DNA of 64,000 nucleotides from Streptomyces rugosispiralis. Lineage in GTDB: Bacteria; Actinomycetota; Actinomycetes; Streptomycetales; Streptomycetaceae. This document shows, piece by piece, positions 8,484 through 16,764 of this stretch. A program made the translations under genes and the position numbers. The notes beneath the pieces were generated by a model. It did no database searches. It saw only the letters and a list, made by a program, of their open reading frames with translations, and had not been told where the DNA came from. Where the stretch lies: the NCBI RefSeq assembly GCF_024505145.1, contig NZ_JANIAA010000048.1:1-64000 (forward strand), written 5' to 3'. Within the stretch, counting starts at the first letter, position 1. Each line of letters begins with the position of its first letter.

Positions 8484-9712
8484 GCACGGCCACCCAGAAG
8501 ACCGAGAGCCCGGCCCCACCGCCGGCCGAGGGCTCGCCCAGCGTCGGGACGCTGCTGCTGCAGGGCCTGCGGTCCAATATGCGGCAGTACGGAATGCTGG
8601 TCGCGCTCGCCCTGATCATCGTCATCTTCCAGATCTGGTCGGACGACATCCTGCTGCGGCCGCTGAACGTCACCAACCTGGTGCAGCAGAACGGCTATAT
8701 CCTCATCCTCGCGATCGGCATGATGATCGTGATCATCGCGGGGCATATCGATCTGTCGGTCGGCTCGCTGGTCGCCTTCATCGGCGCGGCCGCCGGCGTC
8801 ATGATGATCAAACACGATATGCCGTGGGGCCTCGCGGTCGTCCTGTGTCTGCTGCTCGGCGCGGTGGCCGGGGCCTGGCAGGGCTTCTGGATCGCCTACA
8901 TAGGCATTCCGTCCTTCATCGTCACCCTGGCCGGAATGCTGGCCTTCCGCGGCGGCACCCAGATCCTGCTGGACGGTCAGTCCCTGTCGCCGTTCCCCGA
9001 CGGCTTCGAGAAGATGAGCACCGGCTTCATCCCGGAGATGGGCCCGTACACCCAGTACCACAACCCCACGATGGTGATCGGTCTCGTCGTCTGCGCCGCC
9101 GCCGTCTGGCAGGAGTGGCGCGCCCGGCAGCAGCGGACCGCCTATGAGCTGGACGTGGTGCCGCTGGGGCTGTTCTTCGTCAAGTGTGCCGCGATCGTGG
9201 CCGCGGTGATGGCGTTCACCATGACGCTGTCCAGCTGGCACGGGGCGCCGTACGGGCTGCTGATCCTGGCCGTGCTCTTCGTGCTGTTCAGCTTTGTGAT
9301 GCGCAACACCGTGGTCGGACGGCATGTGTACGCCCTCGGCGGCAACCAGCCGGCGGCCAAGCTGTCGGGCGTCCGGGACAAGCGCGTCACCTTCCTGGTC
9401 TTCGTCAACATGGGTGTGCTGGCCGCCCTCGCCGGTCTGGTCTTCGCCGCCCGGCTGGGCTCCGCCACCCCCAGTGCGGGCCTCAACTTCGAGCTCGAGG
9501 CCATCGCCGCCGCGTTCATCGGCGGCGCCTCGGCCAGCGGCGGTGTGGGCACGGTGCTCGGCGCGATCATCGGTGGTCTGGTGCTCGGCGTGCTCAACAA
9601 CGGTATGTCGCTGGTCGGCATCGGTACCGACTACCAGCAGGTGATCAAGGGTCTGGTGCTGCTGGCCGCGGTCGGCTTCGATGTCTGGAACAAGCGCAAG
9701 GTCGGGTCGTAA
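8480..9712 (+). CDS. gguB: Sugar ABC transporter permease (GguB-like)
   Basis: A 410-residue integral membrane permease of the ribose/xylose/galactose class. About ten hydrophobic segments are visible, with the family hallmark AGHIDLSVGSLVAFIG near residue 100 and the cytoplasmic-coupling region GGASASGGVGTVLGAIIGG near the C-terminus. It is longer than RbsC (about 320 residues), as is usual for GguB/XylH-type permeases. The ATG overlaps the ATPase stop codon by 4 nt. It completes the importer begun by the ChvE-like lipoprotein. Confidence 0.92.
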   Translation: MSTATQKTESPAPPPAEGSPSVGTLLLQGLRSNMRQYGMLVALALIIVIFQIWSDDILLRPLNVTNLVQQNGYILILAIGMMIVIIAGHIDLSVGSLVAFIGAAAGVMMIKHDMPWGLAVVLCLLLGAVAGAWQGFWIAYIGIPSFIVTLAGMLAFRGGTQILLDGQSLSPFPDGFEKMSTGFIPEMGPYTQYHNPTMVIGLVVCAAAVWQEWRARQQRTAYELDVVPLGLFFVKCAAIVAAVMAFTMTLSSWHGAPYGLLILAVLFVLFSFVMRNTVVGRHVYALGGNQPAAKLSGVRDKRVTFLVFVNMGVLAALAGLVFAARLGSATPSAGLNFELEAIAAAFIGGASASGGVGTVLGAIIGGLVLGVLNNGMSLVGIGTDYQQVIKGLVLLAAVGFDVWNKRKVGS

Positions 9713-9755
9713 CCCATCAGCTGTCCCTCATGGATCTAGCCTTATGGAGCCGCAT

Positions 9756-10925
9756 ATGACCACGAGCAGACGCACGGTGATCACGGCGGCGGCGGCCGGA
9801 CTGGCGGCCTCGGCCGCCACGACCGGCACCGCTCACGGAGCCGGCGGAGGGGACTCCGCGGGCAAGGGAGGCGCGGTGAAGGAGCACTTCGGCACGCTCG
9901 CGGACGGTACGCGGGTCGACCGCTGGACGATCGAGAACGGCCGCACCCGGCTGCGCGTGCTCAGCTACGGCGGCATCGTGCAGGCCCTGGAGATCCCCGA
10001 CCGCCACGGCCGCCGCGCCAATGTGTCGCTCGGCTTCGACGACCTGGACTCCTATGTTGCGGACAGCCCGTACTTCGGCGCCCTGATCGGCCGCTACGGC
10101 AACCGCATCGCACGCGGCACCTTCACGCTGGACGGCAAGAAGTACCAACTGCCGATCAACGACGGGCCGAACAGCCTGCACGGCGGCGACAAGGGCTTCG
10201 ACAAGCACGTCTGGTCCGTGGAGCCGTTCCGCAAGGGCGCGGACGTGGGGCTCACCCTGCGGCGGGTGAGCCCCGACGGGGAGATGGGCTACCCCGGCAC
10301 GCTCACCGTGCGCGTGGACTACACGCTCACGGCGGCGGGCGACTTCCGCATCGACTACGAGGCCACGACCGACAAGGCGACGGTCGTGAACCTCACCAAC
10401 CACACGTACTACAACCTGGCCGGGGAGGGCAGCGGCTCCGTCTACGACCACCGTCTCGAGATCGCCGCCAGCCGCTACACCCCGGTCGACAAGACCCTCA
10501 TCCCCACCGGCGAACTCGCCCGGGTGGCCGGGACCCCGTTCGACTTCCGCCGTGCCAAGGAGATCGGCCGGGACATCCGGGAGGCGCACCAGCAGGTGCT
10601 CTACGGGCAGGGGATCGACCACAACTTCGTGCTGGACAAGGGCATCACCAGCCGTCCGGAGGACTTCCTGACGGTGACCGAGCCGGAGTCCGGCCGGGTG
10701 ATGCGGATCGCCACGACCGAGCCGGGTGTGCAGTTCTACACCGGCAACTTCCTGACCGGCACGTTCGCGGGCACGTCGGGTCGGGTCTACCGGCAGGGCG
10801 ACGCCTTCGCCCTGGAGACCCAGCACTTCCCGGACTCGCCGAACCAGCCGTCGTTCCCCTCGACGGTGCTCCGGCCGGGGCAGACCTACCGGTCGACGAC
10901 GGTGCACTCGTTCTCGACCCGCTGA
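9756..10925 (+). CDS. galM: Secreted aldose 1-epimerase (galactose mutarotase)
   Basis: A 389-residue mutarotase interconverting alpha and beta anomers of aldoses. The N-terminus TSRRTVITAAAAGLAASA is a twin-arginine signal, so the enzyme probably acts outside the membrane, feeding the adjacent sugar importer. Family motifs visible are SYGGIVQALEIPDRHGR, GALIGRYGNRIARGTF, NLTNHTYYNLAGEG with the catalytic His, and IDHNFVLDKG. The ATG at 9756 has GGAGC six bases upstream. The in-frame ATG at 9744 has no ribosome site. It lies 43 bp after the permease and is followed by a strong hairpin, so it probably ends the operon. Confidence 0.9.
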   Translation: MTTSRRTVITAAAAGLAASAATTGTAHGAGGGDSAGKGGAVKEHFGTLADGTRVDRWTIENGRTRLRVLSYGGIVQALEIPDRHGRRANVSLGFDDLDSYVADSPYFGALIGRYGNRIARGTFTLDGKKYQLPINDGPNSLHGGDKGFDKHVWSVEPFRKGADVGLTLRRVSPDGEMGYPGTLTVRVDYTLTAAGDFRIDYEATTDKATVVNLTNHTYYNLAGEGSGSVYDHRLEIAASRYTPVDKTLIPTGELARVAGTPFDFRRAKEIGRDIREAHQQVLYGQGIDHNFVLDKGITSRPEDFLTVTEPESGRVMRIATTEPGVQFYTGNFLTGTFAGTSGRVYRQGDAFALETQHFPDSPNQPSFPSTVLRPGQTYRSTTVHSFSTR

Positions 10926-10941
10926 GCGGCTCCGCTCTCCT

Positions 10942-10973
10942 CCTCCCGCCCCGCATCCGCGCGGGGCGGGAGG
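10942..10973. terminator. Hairpin terminator after galM
   Basis: CCTCCCGCCCCGC (10942-10954) pairs perfectly with GCGGGGCGGGAGG (10961-10973) around a 6-nt loop, followed by a T-rich stretch. It sits 17 bp after the galM stop. Confidence 0.75.
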
Positions 10974-11033
10974 TTCGTCGTTTTCCCCGCCGCCTTTCCG
11001 CCGCCTTCCGCCGCCCCTCCGAGAGGACTTCGT

Positions 11034-12299
11034 ATGAGACCGATACACACCCTGGTCGCCGTGGCCGCCGTCGCCCTGGCCCTCGCCGCGCCGACGACGG
11101 CCGCGGCCGGCACCACGGCCGCCCCCACCGTCGAGGAGCAGCGGCTCGACCAGGCCGCGCCCCAGGAGATCCTGCGCCGCAGCGGGTTCGACGGCGTGGC
11201 ACCGGACTTCGCCCGCGCGCTGGCGGGCGTACGGTCCCCCGCCGAGGCCGAGCGGGTGATCGCCCGCGAGGGCGGGCGGCTGTGGAAGCGCGCCGTGGAC
11301 CGCGTACAGGGCCGGGGGCCCGCGGGCGGGGACCTCAGCCGGGACGACGACCGGCCGCTGTACTGGGCGCGGCTCGGGATGACCCGCGCGCTCGGCCAGT
11401 GGCGGCCGGGCTTCCCGCTCACCGACGCCCGCCGCGCCGCGCTCCTCGACACGCTGGAGCGCACCTCACGCGGGGAGGACTCGATCGACCTCCCGGCCGG
11501 TAGGGCCGGTCAGCGCGTCAAGCGCATCGTGGTCACCGGCTTCGACCCGTTCCAGCTGGACGCCGATGTCCGCCGCTCCAACCCCTCCGGCGCGGCGGCG
11601 CTCGCACTGGACGGGACGACGATCCGCACGGACAGCGGCCCGGCCCGCGTCGAGACGGCCGTCTTCCCGGTCCGCTGGGGAGACTTCGCGGACGGCACGG
11701 TCGAGCGGACGCTGCTGCCCGCCTTCCGGTCGGGACCGCGCCGGGTGGACGCGTTCCTGACCGTGAGCCAGGGCCGGGTGGGCCGGTTCGACGTCGAGCG
11801 CACCAACGGCGCCTGGCGGGGCGGCTATCCGGACAACGCGAAAGTCTCCCGTACCGAGACCGTGCCGGTCCCGGCCGGTGTGCCGACCCCGCACCCGCAG
11901 CCGCAGTGGACGACGACCACCCTCCCCTACGAGAAGATCGTCGCGGCGAACACCGGCCCGGTCCCGGTCTACGACCACACCGAGGTCACCGAGATCCCGG
12001 CGGGCGGCACCACCCCCGTGATCCGCCCGGACGGCCCGACCCCCGGCTCGACGGCCCGCGCGGGCGGTGGCGGCGACTACCTCTCCAACGAGATCGCCTA
12101 CCGCGCCACCCTGCTGCGCGACGCGGTCGGGCTGAAGGCCCCGGGCGGCCATCTCCACACCCCGGTCCTGCGGTTCGGCCCGGACAACACCGACCCCGCC
12201 ACGGGCCAGGTCACCGACCCGGACTTCGTCCACAACCGCGAGGCCATCACCGCCCAGGTGCGCTCAATCCTCACGGTGGTCGCAGACACGGCCCGTTGA
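11034..12299 (+). CDS. Secreted pyroglutamyl-peptidase-like (C15) protein with Ser in place of catalytic Cys
   Basis: A 421-residue exported protein. Residues 1-25 are a Sec-type signal (MRPIHTLVAVAAVALALAAP). From about residue 165 it has the fold of pyrrolidone-carboxylate peptidases: IVVTGFDPF and the NPS motif, then VDAFLTVSQGRVGRFDVERT keeping the Glu, and a C-terminal GGHLHTP keeping the His. The strand that in the family reads Y-C-N carries S-N instead (GDYLSNEIAYRATLL), so the cysteine nucleophile appears replaced by serine. Activity is therefore uncertain. Bases 11426 onward are duplicated exactly at 19059. The ATG follows GAGAGGAC. The last 36 bp overlap the convergent NUDIX gene. 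Confidence 0.72.
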   Translation: MRPIHTLVAVAAVALALAAPTTAAAGTTAAPTVEEQRLDQAAPQEILRRSGFDGVAPDFARALAGVRSPAEAERVIAREGGRLWKRAVDRVQGRGPAGGDLSRDDDRPLYWARLGMTRALGQWRPGFPLTDARRAALLDTLERTSRGEDSIDLPAGRAGQRVKRIVVTGFDPFQLDADVRRSNPSGAAALALDGTTIRTDSGPARVETAVFPVRWGDFADGTVERTLLPAFRSGPRRVDAFLTVSQGRVGRFDVERTNGAWRGGYPDNAKVSRTETVPVPAGVPTPHPQPQWTTTTLPYEKIVAANTGPVPVYDHTEVTEIPAGGTTPVIRPDGPTPGSTARAGGGGDYLSNEIAYRATLLRDAVGLKAPGGHLHTPVLRFGPDNTDPATGQVTDPDFVHNREAITAQVRSILTVVADTAR

Positions 12300-12342
12300 G
12301 GCCCCGGTACCCCGATCGGCGAGCAACACGGCCAAGGGCCCG
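11426..12342. repeat. 917-bp direct repeat, copy 1
   Basis: This segment, from codon 131 of the pyroglutamyl-peptidase-like gene through the last 79 bp of the convergent NUDIX gene, reappears at 19059-19975 in the same orientation. The offset is a constant 7633 bp. All reading frames I compared are identical, so the copies look identical or nearly so. Here the repeat is in its intact native setting. No inverted terminal repeats or transposase adjoin it. Confidence 0.95.
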
Positions 12343-12743
12343 GCCGGAAGCAGAAAGCGGCCCTGCGCGACCGCGTCGATCACGTCGCCCATCGACCACC
12401 AGGAAAGCTTGAAGTCCTGCTCAGTAGGGGTGAGTTGCTGAGGCCCGACGGTCAGCCGCCGGGCCTCGAAAAGATGCACGCGCGCCGTGGAGCCGAGAGT
12501 CATCGCATACGACCCCAGCGAACGCCACGTCTCCGCCATGACCCCCGCCTCCTCCCGCAACTCCCGCCGCGCACACTCTTCCGCCGTTTCCCCCGCCTCC
12601 CTGCGCCCGCCCGGCAGGAACAGGTACTCACCGCCATGGCGGGGGAAATCCGCGCTCAACACGGCCACCAGCCCATCGGCGTCGCGGGCTACTACGACAG
12701 AGGCGTCACGGACCGACCCATGGCCCTGGATATCGTCGCTCAT
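12264..12743 (-). CDS. NUDIX hydrolase
   Basis: A 159-residue NUDIX pyrophosphohydrolase, expected to cleave a nucleoside diphosphate linked to another group. The full box is visible as GGRREAGETA followed by RELREEAGV. The fold's strands (ASVVVARDADGLVAVLSAD, YLFLPGG) lie just before it. It is the last gene of the minus-strand island operon, 21 bp after the STM4013-like hydrolase. Its final 79 bp lie in the duplicated segment, and its tail overlaps the convergent peptidase-like gene. The substrate is unknown. In this context it could clean up or process a nucleotide-activated intermediate. Confidence 0.85.
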   Translation of the reverse strand: MSDDIQGHGSVRDASVVVARDADGLVAVLSADFPRHGGEYLFLPGGRREAGETAEECARRELREEAGVMAETWRSLGSYAMTLGSTARVHLFEARRLTVGPQQLTPTEQDFKLSWWSMGDVIDAVAQGRFLLPAGPLAVLLADRGTGASTGRVCDHRED

Positions 12744-12764
12744 GGCCGGCGAGCGTAGCGGCCG

Positions 12765-13556
12765 TCACCGCACCATCGCCGCGTACGGCACATTCATCAC
12801 GACGGGATGAGCGATTCCCCGGCCCTGAAATCCGTCATCGCCGAAGGCGTCCCCGTGATCGGCACACATGATGATCAACCAGCGTTGCTTCGCCGTGAGC
12901 ATGGTGATCAGACGTCCCAGGTGTTCGTCCGCGTACGCGAGTGCGGCACGCTGCGAGGCGCAGGTATCGCGGCTCTCGCCGATGTAGTGACCGTGGGGGA
13001 CGTGAGTGGCCGAGACATTGACGAAGAGAAATAGCGGACGATGCTCGTATCTCTCGGCGACCTCCAGGGCACCGTCGACCTGGTGCCGGGTCGAATCCAT
13101 CTCCGGTGAGCAGAACTCGGGACGCCAGTGATCCTCGTCAAACAGGTCGGGCAGGACGGAACCAAGCGGTGTCTCGCGCGAAAAGTACGTGACGCCGCCC
13201 ACGCAGACGCTTCGATAGCCATGTCCGGCAAGGCCACGAAGGAGGTTGGGTGCTTCAAAGACGAACGTCTCCTCGGCGACGGCTTTGAAGGCGGGTGGAC
13301 GGCATTCCCACAGGCGAGGCGGTTGCTCGGGCTGTGGCAGCTTGGGCAGGAACCCGGAGAAGAACGCCATGTGTGCCGGGAGCGTGAAGCTGCCAGGGGT
13401 GTGCCGACGCTCCCAGCCCCCTTCCGGTAGCAGGCTCTCCATATATGGGGTGAGGCCGTCGTCATACGCAGTGCGGGCCACGTCGTACCGCAGTGAGTCG
13501 AGAGTGACGAACAGAATGCTGGTGCCGGCACGGATGATCTCTGCCGCGCTGATCAC
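12765..13556 (-). CDS. STM4013/SEN3800-like alkaline-phosphatase-superfamily hydrolase
   Basis: A 263-residue hydrolase of the sulfatase/alkaline phosphatase superfamily, close in pattern to the STM4013/SEN3800 family. Visible are the metal-binding strand FVTLDSLRYDVA near residue 20, the nucleophile region HTPGSFTLPAHMAFFSG, VCVGGVTYFSRETPLG, LFLFVNVSATHVPHG, and the second metal motif CADHGDAFGDDGFQG. It lacks a signal peptide, so it is cytosolic and its substrate (a phosphate, sulfate or phosphonate ester) is internal. The GTG at 13556 overlaps the stop of the upstream gene by 4 nt, indicating coupled translation. STM4013 relatives commonly accompany radical SAM genes, as here. Confidence 0.75.
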   Translation of the reverse strand: MISAAEIIRAGTSILFVTLDSLRYDVARTAYDDGLTPYMESLLPEGGWERRHTPGSFTLPAHMAFFSGFLPKLPQPEQPPRLWECRPPAFKAVAEETFVFEAPNLLRGLAGHGYRSVCVGGVTYFSRETPLGSVLPDLFDEDHWRPEFCSPEMDSTRHQVDGALEVAERYEHRPLFLFVNVSATHVPHGHYIGESRDTCASQRAALAYADEHLGRLITMLTAKQRWLIIMCADHGDAFGDDGFQGRGIAHPVVMNVPYAAMVR

Positions 13557-14059
13557 TCCGCTGCCCCTCCTCCGGCTGCTGACGACCGATACCGTTCCAC
13601 TCGCCCCCTGGCCTGTTCGTTGACGGGAATCGGAACCCGATCCTCAGCGATCATGTCGCGAATGGCAGCCACCCCGGATTCTTCGCCAAGCGGATGCCCT
13701 CCGCCGTCGTACAGCGAGATCCTGACCGTCTCGACGCCGTCTCCAGTGGTGGTGATCAGGGCGCCGGGCACCGCGCCGAATTCCTGCCTGGCCCGCATCA
13801 GCCCGGACTCGTCGGTGACGAGGAGGTCCACAACAGCGCAGCCGAAGTGTCGGGCATTGACAGCACCCCGGCAAAAGCGCTCGTGGAACCTGGAGCTGGT
13901 CGGATGACCGTCGTGAGCGACCACGATCCGGTCAGCTCGGGTGACGACGACGAGGCCGGCACCCATCCACCAGGCAACCCCTTCGTGGATCTCGTCTGGG
14001 AACCGGCCGATCGCACCACCGTCACGGATGACGGCTGCGACGTCGATGGGATTGAGCAC
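13553..14059 (-). CDS. Phosphohexomutase domain-I-like protein, catalytic serine loop degenerate
   Basis: A 168-residue protein resembling only the first domain of phosphoglucomutase/phosphomannomutase. RIVVAHDGHPTSSRFHERF matches the family's substrate strand, and GALITTTGDG followed by VRISLYDGGGHPLGEESG aligns with the ASHNP loop and its following NGIKLY strand. The phosphorylated Ser-His-Asn-Pro motif is absent (TTGDG), and domains II-IV are missing, so normal mutase activity is unlikely. It may be a binding or accessory subunit. The GTG at 14059 is chosen because GGAGG lies just upstream. It starts 1 nt after the kinase stop, and its own stop overlaps the next start. Confidence 0.55.
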   Translation of the reverse strand: MLNPIDVAAVIRDGGAIGRFPDEIHEGVAWWMGAGLVVVTRADRIVVAHDGHPTSSRFHERFCRGAVNARHFGCAVVDLLVTDESGLMRARQEFGAVPGALITTTGDGVETVRISLYDGGGHPLGEESGVAAIRDMIAEDRVPIPVNEQARGRVERYRSSAAGGGAAE

Positions 14060-14060
14060 C

Positions 14061-14687
14061 CTACGCCTCCAGCTGAGCGATGATCTGGTCGGCCAGGTCG
14101 TCGGGCGTCCTGCCATCTGTGTCGACCAGTGCGGCTGTGGGATCGGAGTCGGCGAGCTGCTCGAAGTTGATCAGCAGGCGAGCCAGACGACCCGGAACGG
14201 CAAAGAGTTCTGTGTCGTCCTGCTTCACGTCGTCCTTGCTCGCCATCCGCTCCCGAAGAGCCGTCTCCGAGCAGCGCAGGTAGAAGGTGCGCATCGGAGT
14301 TTCCAGATAGGAGCGGAAAGGTTCGAGGAGAGTGGCGACCGTCTCAATCTCGACACCGTGCACGGCGGCGTGACACGCGATCACCGACGAGACATAGCGA
14401 TCGGCGACCACCGGCCCGATCGCCCCGCAATGGCGGATCGAATCGGAAGCGTGCAGGAGGCCGGAGAGGTAGAACGCGAACTGCGGCAGAGAGCGCAGTC
14501 GGGAATTCACCGCAGCAGACCAGCCGGAATGCGGGCGGGGCAGAGTGTGCAGCACCGTCCCGCCGAGTCGCCTGGTCAGCGCTTGGGCGAGCGTCGACTT
14601 GCCGATCCCGGAGACACCTTCGAGGACGACGAGCGGGCCTCGAGGTCCACCCGAGCCGAGGGGTTGATAGGCGAATGGCAGGCTCAC
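14061..14687 (-). CDS. Thymidylate-kinase-like P-loop kinase
   Basis: A 208-residue kinase of the thymidylate/deoxynucleoside kinase fold. Walker A GVSGIGKST is at residues 24-32. The base/phosphate motif VVADRYVSS corresponds to the DRY/DR(S) strand, and an Arg-rich lid follows (RCSETALRERMASKDD). Its length equals that of typical dTMP kinases, but the substrate-specific residues are not recognisable. It may phosphorylate a nucleoside-like or sugar-like intermediate made by the operon. The GTG start overlaps the radical SAM stop (GTGA), and it ends 1 nt before the next start. Confidence 0.72.
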   Translation of the reverse strand: MSLPFAYQPLGSGGPRGPLVVLEGVSGIGKSTLAQALTRRLGGTVLHTLPRPHSGWSAAVNSRLRSLPQFAFYLSGLLHASDSIRHCGAIGPVVADRYVSSVIACHAAVHGVEIETVATLLEPFRSYLETPMRTFYLRCSETALRERMASKDDVKQDDTELFAVPGRLARLLINFEQLADSDPTAALVDTDGRTPDDLADQIIAQLEA

Positions 14688-15709
14688 AGTGTGCCCTCCG
14701 TGAACGAAGCGATGTGCCGGGCCACGACCTCGGCGAGCCGCGCGGGATCGGCCAGGCTCTCCATTACGTCCAGACGCAGGTCGTCCCGAAGCAGGCAGGG
14801 CTGGAGGCCGCCGTCATGGTCAACCCGTAAGGCCCAGAGGCCCTCGACGCACTTGGAGCGCAGTGGACAGGTTCCACATTGGCCGACGTGGTGGCGGCCC
14901 AGGTTCCGATGGATGACGTCGATCTCGACACCATCGATACGAAAGACACGGCGGCCCTGCCCTACACCGGCCACCTCGGTGTGCTCGTCGGCGGTGAGTG
15001 TGCGCAGATGCGCGATGATCGCGTCAGCGGGCACCGCCGAGGAGGCTCGGCTCTCATTGAAGTCAGTGCCGACGAGTTCGATGAACTGCACCGGCATCCG
15101 CCGCTCCAGCGCGAAGTCCAGGATCTGTCGGACCTCATGAGCGTTCTCCCTCTGCAGGAGCGTATTCAGCTCGACCCGCTCAAAGATCTCCCGTGCTGTT
15201 TCGATCCCGTCGAGGACCGCTTTGATCCCCACACGCGTCCCCGCAATGGCGTGCAGTGACTCGTCGGAGAAGTAATGCAAGGACACCTTCACCTTGTCCA
15301 GCTGGGTCTTGGCGAGCCATGACCGATGTGTGCGGACACGAGTGCCGTTGGTGATCAGCGTGTACGAGACATCGGGGCCGGGCTCGGGAAGCCGCGCCAA
15401 TACGGGGCGGGCCAGGTGCGAGGTCAACGGCTCGCCGCCGGTGAAGTAGACCCGTTTCATCCCCGCCCGCATCAAAGCGGTGATCAGGGTCAGGTACCCA
15501 TCCGCGTCAAGACGGCGGGGCCGCGGTTGCCGCGAGCGATCCACACGGGTCAGCGGGGGCGGGACGTCACCCTCGTTGTGGCAGAACCAGCAGGCGATGT
15601 TGCAGCGAGGGCCGAACGAGACCCTCAACTGACCGCGAAGAGCGGCGAAGTTCTGTAAGGCGGTCCAGTCGACGTCGGACGCGGCGAGCGGGGCAGGCGT
15701 GTGGGGCAC
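14684..15709 (-). CDS. MoaA-like radical SAM enzyme with two TTA codons
   Basis: A 341-residue radical S-adenosylmethionine enzyme. The [4Fe-4S] motif C-x3-C-x2-C is at residues 36, 40 and 43 (RCNIACWFCHNEG). YFTGGEPL is the SAM-binding GGE motif. A C-terminal cysteine cluster (CGTCPLRSKC, then LQPCLLRDD) is laid out like the auxiliary cluster of MoaA. The GTG at 15709 is chosen because GGAGG lies five bases upstream; the in-frame ATG at 15721 has no site. Codons 18 (15656-15658) and 294 (14828-14830) are TTA, so translation should need the bldA tRNA. It probably performs the key radical step of the island pathway. Confidence 0.85.
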   Translation of the reverse strand: MPHTPAPLAASDVDWTALQNFAALRGQLRVSFGPRCNIACWFCHNEGDVPPPLTRVDRSRQPRPRRLDADGYLTLITALMRAGMKRVYFTGGEPLTSHLARPVLARLPEPGPDVSYTLITNGTRVRTHRSWLAKTQLDKVKVSLHYFSDESLHAIAGTRVGIKAVLDGIETAREIFERVELNTLLQRENAHEVRQILDFALERRMPVQFIELVGTDFNESRASSAVPADAIIAHLRTLTADEHTEVAGVGQGRRVFRIDGVEIDVIHRNLGRHHVGQCGTCPLRSKCVEGLWALRVDHDGGLQPCLLRDDLRLDVMESLADPARLAEVVARHIASFTEGTL

Positions 15710-15735
15710 GACAACCTCCATAAAGGTGGGCGGAC

Positions 15736-16476
15736 TCAATGGGGGCGCAGAGGAGGATGGACAACCGCTCCTTGCGGATGATGAGGGTCCGGTGCGCCCT
15801 CGACGATCGGCAGGAAGACCGCAGGGCGTGCATGCCAGATGAAGGTGTACGGCCCAGCGGTCATACGAAGCGTGAAAGCCTCGCCCCGCTCCAAGGCCTC
15901 TGCGGGCCCACGCCACGCATCGGACAGCAGGTCCCAGAAGTAGCCGACGGCCGGTACTCCCATAGCGACCGCGACGACGCGCCCTTGAACGCGCGCCCAG
16001 TGGATCGCCGCGTCCGGCGATGGCGATGCGTTCGAGGCGAGCCGTGTGCCGTCACCCGAGCGCCACTCGCACCAGAACCCCGGCGACATTGCGATGGGGT
16101 CTGGCGCGGCGATCGTGCACCAGGTGAGGGTGCCATCCAGGCTGGTACCCCAATTCTTGGCAAGGGCGTCGATGATAAGCATCCCGCGGCCGCTTTCCTC
16201 TCCCAGGTTCGGGCGTTTGACCATGGGGTGGCCGGGACTGCCGTCACTCACCTCAATGCGGAGTTCGTTCCTCCAGCGGGAAACGGAGAAGCCGATCTCA
16301 TCCGCCTCTCCATACCGAACTGCGTTGGTGACAAGCTCGCTGATGAGTAGCTTCGCCGTCTCAACACAGTCGTGCAGCCCCCACGATCTGAGATGCGCAG
16401 CTCCAAGGCGACGTAACCGCGCCACCTGCTGAGGTGTGCGCGAGCAGGACACGACGAAGCGTTCGGGCTGGTCCAT
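15736..16476 (-). CDS. HATPase (RsbW-like) regulator with unusual C-terminal extension
   Basis: A 246-residue protein. Residues 1-128 form a GHKL/HATPase domain of the anti-sigma-factor kinase type: N box ELVTNAVRYG, G1 box DGSPGHP, G2 box GRGMLIIDALAKNWG. Streptomyces members usually end here at about 140 residues. This one continues about 115 residues with an unrecognised domain rich in aromatic residues (AWRGPAEALERGEAFTLRM, TFIWHARPAVFLPIV). Codon 21 is TTA (16414-16416). The ATG has GGAGAGGG upstream. It is the first gene of the island operon, 26 bp before the radical SAM gene, and diverges from the HTH regulator. Confidence 0.75.
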   Translation of the reverse strand: MDQPERFVVSCSRTPQQVARLRRLGAAHLRSWGLHDCVETAKLLISELVTNAVRYGEADEIGFSVSRWRNELRIEVSDGSPGHPMVKRPNLGEESGRGMLIIDALAKNWGTSLDGTLTWCTIAAPDPIAMSPGFWCEWRSGDGTRLASNASPSPDAAIHWARVQGRVVAVAMGVPAVGYFWDLLSDAWRGPAEALERGEAFTLRMTAGPYTFIWHARPAVFLPIVEGAPDPHHPQGAVVHPPLRPH

Positions 16477-16764
16477 GGCCCTCTCCAGGCATTTTGCTTG
16501 CGGTCTTGTTACGCGCCAAGGTGACTACGGTCAGTCGCCATTCGTGCACGTTACGAGGTACTGGACCGAGCGTCGCAACCACTTCCGGTGCAGATCCACC
16601 ATCAGACCGCCGTCAGTCTGGGGTAGCCGCATGAACGCATTTGAGCAGACTCCGGTCAGAGTTGGGTCAGAGTCGCTGACTTACCGGTGAGCACGCGACG
16701 TCGCGGGAACAACGGCCGTACCGTCGCTACACGGGCTTGGGAACCACGGCACAAGGGGGCTCCG
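16477..16764. promoter_or_regulatory. Divergent promoter region of island operon and its regulator
   Basis: This 288-bp gap separates the divergent HATPase operon and HTH/TPR regulator. It is clearly less GC-rich than the flanking chromosome. GGTCAGAGT occurs twice (starting near 16653 and 16664) as an 11-bp phased direct repeat that could be a regulator site. I see no canonical -35/-10 pair with certainty. Confidence 0.4.

Noticed and set aside
16687..16764. Upstream extension of the HTH/TPR regulator
   Set aside because: The in-frame GTG at 16687 lacks a ribosome site and the added residues are basic and low in similarity, whereas ATG 16765 follows AAGGGGGC.
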